DNA from: Korarchaeum sp964519515
GTDB taxonomy: Archaea > Korarchaeota > Korarchaeia > Korarchaeales > Korarchaeaceae
DNA length: 22,196 bases
Assembly: GCA_964519515.1 (NCBI GenBank)
Contig: CAZFIJ010000082.1
Coordinates: 1 to 22,196 of the forward strand
Reading direction: 5' to 3'
Within the stretch, counting starts at the first letter, position 1. Every line of letters begins with the position of its first letter. A program made the position numbers and the translations under genes. The notes under the pieces are model-generated. The model had not been told where the DNA came from. It did not search any database and saw only the letters and a list, made by a program, of their open reading frames with translations. Positions 20,754-22,196 of the stretch are shown here, one piece after another.

Positions 20754-20774
20754 AGCTAGCTTATAAATCTAGCT
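20754..20774. promoter_or_regulatory. vapBC promoter: TATA box enclosed by an inverted repeat
   Basis: AGCTAG (20754-20759) and CTAGCT (20769-20774) are perfect inverted arms with the TATA box TTATAAAT (20761-20768) between them. Protein bound here would block TBP, so this is a strong candidate for autoregulation by the RHH antitoxin. Binding is inferred. Confidence 0.5.
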
Positions 20775-20833
20775 GGATGAAGTAGATATCGGTCTGATTA
20801 GTTTCATGTTTAAAAGTCGGGGGCTTGACAGCA

Positions 20834-20843
20834 GATTTTTATT
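20834..20843 (+). promoter_or_regulatory. TATA box of the antitoxin-toxin-antitoxin operon
   Basis: GATTTTTATT is centred about 26 bp before the ATG at 20865, predicting a leaderless transcript. No palindrome comparable to those of the RHH pairs was seen here. Confidence 0.5.
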
Positions 20844-20864
20844 CCTAAGTGACGGTAAAGATCG

Positions 20865-21092
20865 ATGTCCAGGAACATTGAGGAGTGGGAGAAGCTAGAG
20901 GAAGAAGCTAGGGAGATCAGGAGGAGGGAAGCTGATTGGGAATTCATAGAATCCCAAAACCCTAAGGTGAGGGCAGCTCTCAAGTTCTACATAGAGACTG
21001 GAGATCTTTACGTCGCATCTAGGATAGCTGATATGAGCGTAGAGGAGTTCAACGATCTCAGGAAGAGGGCGAGGATCCCTAATGTCTGCTGA
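20865..21092 (+). CDS. small antitoxin-like protein, copy 1 (UPF0175-like tail)
   Basis: The 75-residue protein starts MSRNIEEWEKLEEEAREIRR. A highly charged helical first half is followed by ALKFYIETGDLYVASRIADM and a compact helix-turn-helix-like tail ending RARIPNV. The tail resembles UPF0175-type antitoxins (small HTH, then an E-F-x-x-L-x-x-x-x-I-P-V ending), which often precede DUF3368-type PIN toxins. Here too a PIN-like gene starts 11 bases before its stop. The middle is nearly identical at DNA level to the downstream copy. The antitoxin function is inferred from position and size. Confidence 0.7.
   Translation: MSRNIEEWEKLEEEAREIRRREADWEFIESQNPKVRAALKFYIETGDLYVASRIADMSVEEFNDLRKRARIPNVC
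20885..21001 (+). repeat. 117-bp direct repeat, first copy
   Basis: Positions 20885-21001 match 21628-21744 (offset 743) with a single mismatch (20906 A, 21649 G). Both copies lie inside the two small antitoxin genes, in the same frame. Confidence 0.9.
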
Positions 21093-21624
21093 AGCTTTCG
21101 CCATAGCTGATACTTGCTTTCTGATAGACTGGGCATCTTGGAGGCATAGGGATCTCTTGTTCGAACTCTTCAAGACTGTCTTCGTCCCGGAATCTGTCAT
21201 AAAGGAGATAAGGAGCGAGAGGACGGTGGAGTGGATCGCTAACTCCCTAGCATCCGGGTCCCTATCTCTCTTCACCGAGACCCCGGATGTGATCTCCCTC
21301 GCTAGGGACTTAGTCGAGAGGTCTAAGCTGTTCCCTATAAGGGGCTTAGATCTCCCTGAGGCCATATGCTTAGCTGTCGGGAAGATGAGGAATTACACTG
21401 TGATAACGGAGAACAGAGGCGCGTTGATGGCAGTTGATATCCTCGAGGAACTCTCGAGTGTGAGAGTCTGGAGGTCCCTCGAATTGATAACTGAGGGGTT
21501 GAGAAGGGGTCTCATGAGAGGGGACCCCCGCGTGATCTTCGCGGAGTACGAGGGGGACACGGGGCACAGGTTCCCCAAGAGGGATCTTGAGGTGGTGTTG
21601 CTTGAGCTCGGAGGAGAAGATTGA
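21082..21624 (+). CDS. PIN-like toxin (DUF3368-like)
   Basis: The 180-residue protein has the PIN first strand FAIADTCFLIDWASW with the catalytic Asp. Glu follows in SVIKEIRSE, the third acidic group in IRGLDLPEAICLAVG and the last site in YTVITENRGALMAVD. The order and the A-D-T/S-x-x-L-I-x-x start fit the DUF3368 branch of PIN proteins, which pair with UPF0175-like antitoxins. The last 50 residues (from about 131) are an extra charged tail without PIN motifs. It overlaps the first antitoxin by 11 bases and the second by about 23, giving a tightly coupled three-gene operon. It is expected to be a ribonuclease; the target is unknown. Confidence 0.78.
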   Translation: MSAEAFAIADTCFLIDWASWRHRDLLFELFKTVFVPESVIKEIRSERTVEWIANSLASGSLSLFTETPDVISLARDLVERSKLFPIRGLDLPEAICLAVGKMRNYTVITENRGALMAVDILEELSSVRVWRSLELITEGLRRGLMRGDPRVIFAEYEGDTGHRFPKRDLEVVLLELGGED

Positions 21625-21835
21625 GAAGTGGGAGAAGCTAGAGGAAGAGGCTAGGGAGATCAGGAGGAGGGAAGCTGATTGGGAATTCATAGAATCCCAA
21701 AACCCTAAGGTGAGGGCAGCTCTCAAGTTCTACATAGAGACTGGGGACATAAGATTAGCATCTAGGATAGCTGATATGAACATAGAGGAGTTCAGGGAGC
21801 TCCTCAGGTCAGCTAAGATCCCTGTAATTGTTTAA
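21602..21835 (+). CDS. small antitoxin-like protein, copy 2
   Basis: From the TTG at 21602 the protein has 77 residues and starts MSSEEKIEKWEKLEEEAREI, which aligns well with copy 1 (MSRNIEEWEKLEEE). A longer frame from a TTG at 21587 adds five residues (MRWCC) without counterpart in copy 1. The middle is essentially identical to copy 1, while the last 29 residues (starting DIRLASRIADM, ending AKIPVIV) agree at only about half of positions. No toxin gene follows, so the protein either serves the same PIN toxin or is an orphan after loss of a second toxin. Its start lies inside the toxin gene, so translation is probably coupled. Confidence 0.72.
   Translation: MSSEEKIEKWEKLEEEAREIRRREADWEFIESQNPKVRAALKFYIETGDIRLASRIADMNIEEFRELLRSAKIPVIV
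21628..21744 (+). repeat. 117-bp direct repeat, second copy
   Basis: This copy matches 20885-21001 with one mismatch. Similarity falls abruptly after it: from 21745 onwards the two genes differ at many positions, including at the amino acid level. Confidence 0.9.
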
Positions 21836-21895
21836 TCTATCACTCCCCACTGGGGCTCTCTCCAGGGGCCTGAATAGATCTCAGTGGGATGGATC

Positions 21896-22196
21896 TCATT
21901 CCCAGAATTGAGGGGGAGAGGACTCCCTCACTCTATCGGAGGGATCGTCGGAGAACCTCCACTTCCCCTTAGCTAGGTCCAGGAGCACTATCCCGAGCTC
22001 CCCTCCCAACTCATCGTTTATGAGGACCTCGAACTCCAAGTTCGATATCACGGCATCGCAAGTCACGGGGCCCACATCTCTGTCATCTGCTTCGACTGAT
22101 ACCTCTAACGCATCCCTGATTACGTAATTCCGCACGGGACCCCCCCCGGCCTCGAATACCCCTATCCGAGAGCCGGGCGGACCGGAAGCGCGGCTC
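21896..22196 (-). CDS. retropepsin-like protein, 5' part beyond the window
   Basis: The frame is open to the right edge. It reads PPGSRIGVFEAGGGPVRNYV, then IRDALEVSVEADDR and a C-terminus with GKWRFSDDPSDRVRES and a final QFWE. The last part aligns with the C-terminus of the frameshifted gene at 5592-6085 (GLWRFPGENRVRES and a Trp-containing end). The shape (beta-rich, ending G-I-V-L-L) suits a clan AA aspartic protease fold. The N-terminal part that would show the catalytic D-T/S-G is outside the window. An internal ATG/GTG start near 22135 is unlikely because family-like sequence continues upstream. The function is unknown. Confidence 0.6.
   Translation of the reverse strand, partial: SRASGPPGSRIGVFEAGGGPVRNYVIRDALEVSVEADDRDVGPVTCDAVISNLEFEVLINDELGGELGIVLLDLAKGKWRFSDDPSDRVRESSPPQFWE

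Noticed and set aside
20895..21365. 156-codon minus-strand frame
   Set aside because: It is antisense to the antitoxin and PIN genes, whose motifs and overlaps are convincing.
22136..22196. GC-rich right edge with a run of eight C as a sign of foreign or mis-assembled DNA
   Set aside because: The minus-strand frame continues through it with sequence (GVFEAGGGPVRNYV) that fits the protein, so it is coding; edge quality still deserves caution.

Overview
The window looks like a chromosomal segment of a hyperthermophilic archaeon of the TACK group. Candidatus Korarchaeum-like is my best guess, at modest confidence. The evidence is archaeal TATA boxes about 25-30 bp before many start codons (leaderless transcripts), heavy AGG/AGA arginine use, frequent GTG/TTG starts, a prepilin (A24) peptidase, PurP-type purine synthesis genes, an archaeal-style PRTase regulator and many PIN-domain toxin-antitoxin pairs. 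GC is near 50%.

Positions 1-8.6 kb form an eroded accessory region. It holds remnants of an aspartokinase, a truncated secreted-protein gene, a decayed AbrB-type antitoxin/PIN toxin pair, a multiply frameshifted radical SAM gene and a frameshifted retropepsin-like gene. A second AbrB-type/PIN pair has its toxin interrupted by one base at a G-run. Intact genes between them are a coiled-coil PD-(D/E)XK-like protein, a membrane-tethered metallo-beta-lactamase-fold protein, an RHH/PIN vapBC pair, a pyrimidine-dimer glycosylase and an A24 peptidase.

Positions 8.6-15.1 kb, all on the minus strand, form a compact purine-centred block. In transcription order it contains two adjacent PurP-family genes (4-base overlap) and then an ECF transporter operon: S component, fused double ATPase, EcfT and an adenine-type phosphoribosyltransferase, all overlapping. 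An HTH-PRTase regulator with its own promoter follows. The simplest reading is purine synthesis and salvage: an ECF importer supplies a nucleobase, the PRTase traps it as a nucleotide, and a PRPP-sensing regulator controls the set. Transporter substrate and regulator targets are inferred from context.

Positions 15.1-19.9 kb carry a thiamine-binding MTH1187-type protein, a free-standing B3/4 editing-like protein and a rearrangement scar joining the tail of an oligopeptide ABC ATPase to the tail of an Asp/Glu-type racemase. A NicX/M29-like metalloprotein, a nitroreductase with a DUF6092-type partner, and a membrane-anchored serpin with an inhibitory-type hinge follow.

Positions 19.9-22.2 kb are a toxin-antitoxin island. 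A vapBC pair diverges from an unusual antitoxin-PIN-antitoxin operon whose two antitoxins share a 117-bp segment with a single mismatch and then diverge abruptly. The window ends inside a second retropepsin-like gene. No rRNA, tRNA, CRISPR array or transposase was found.
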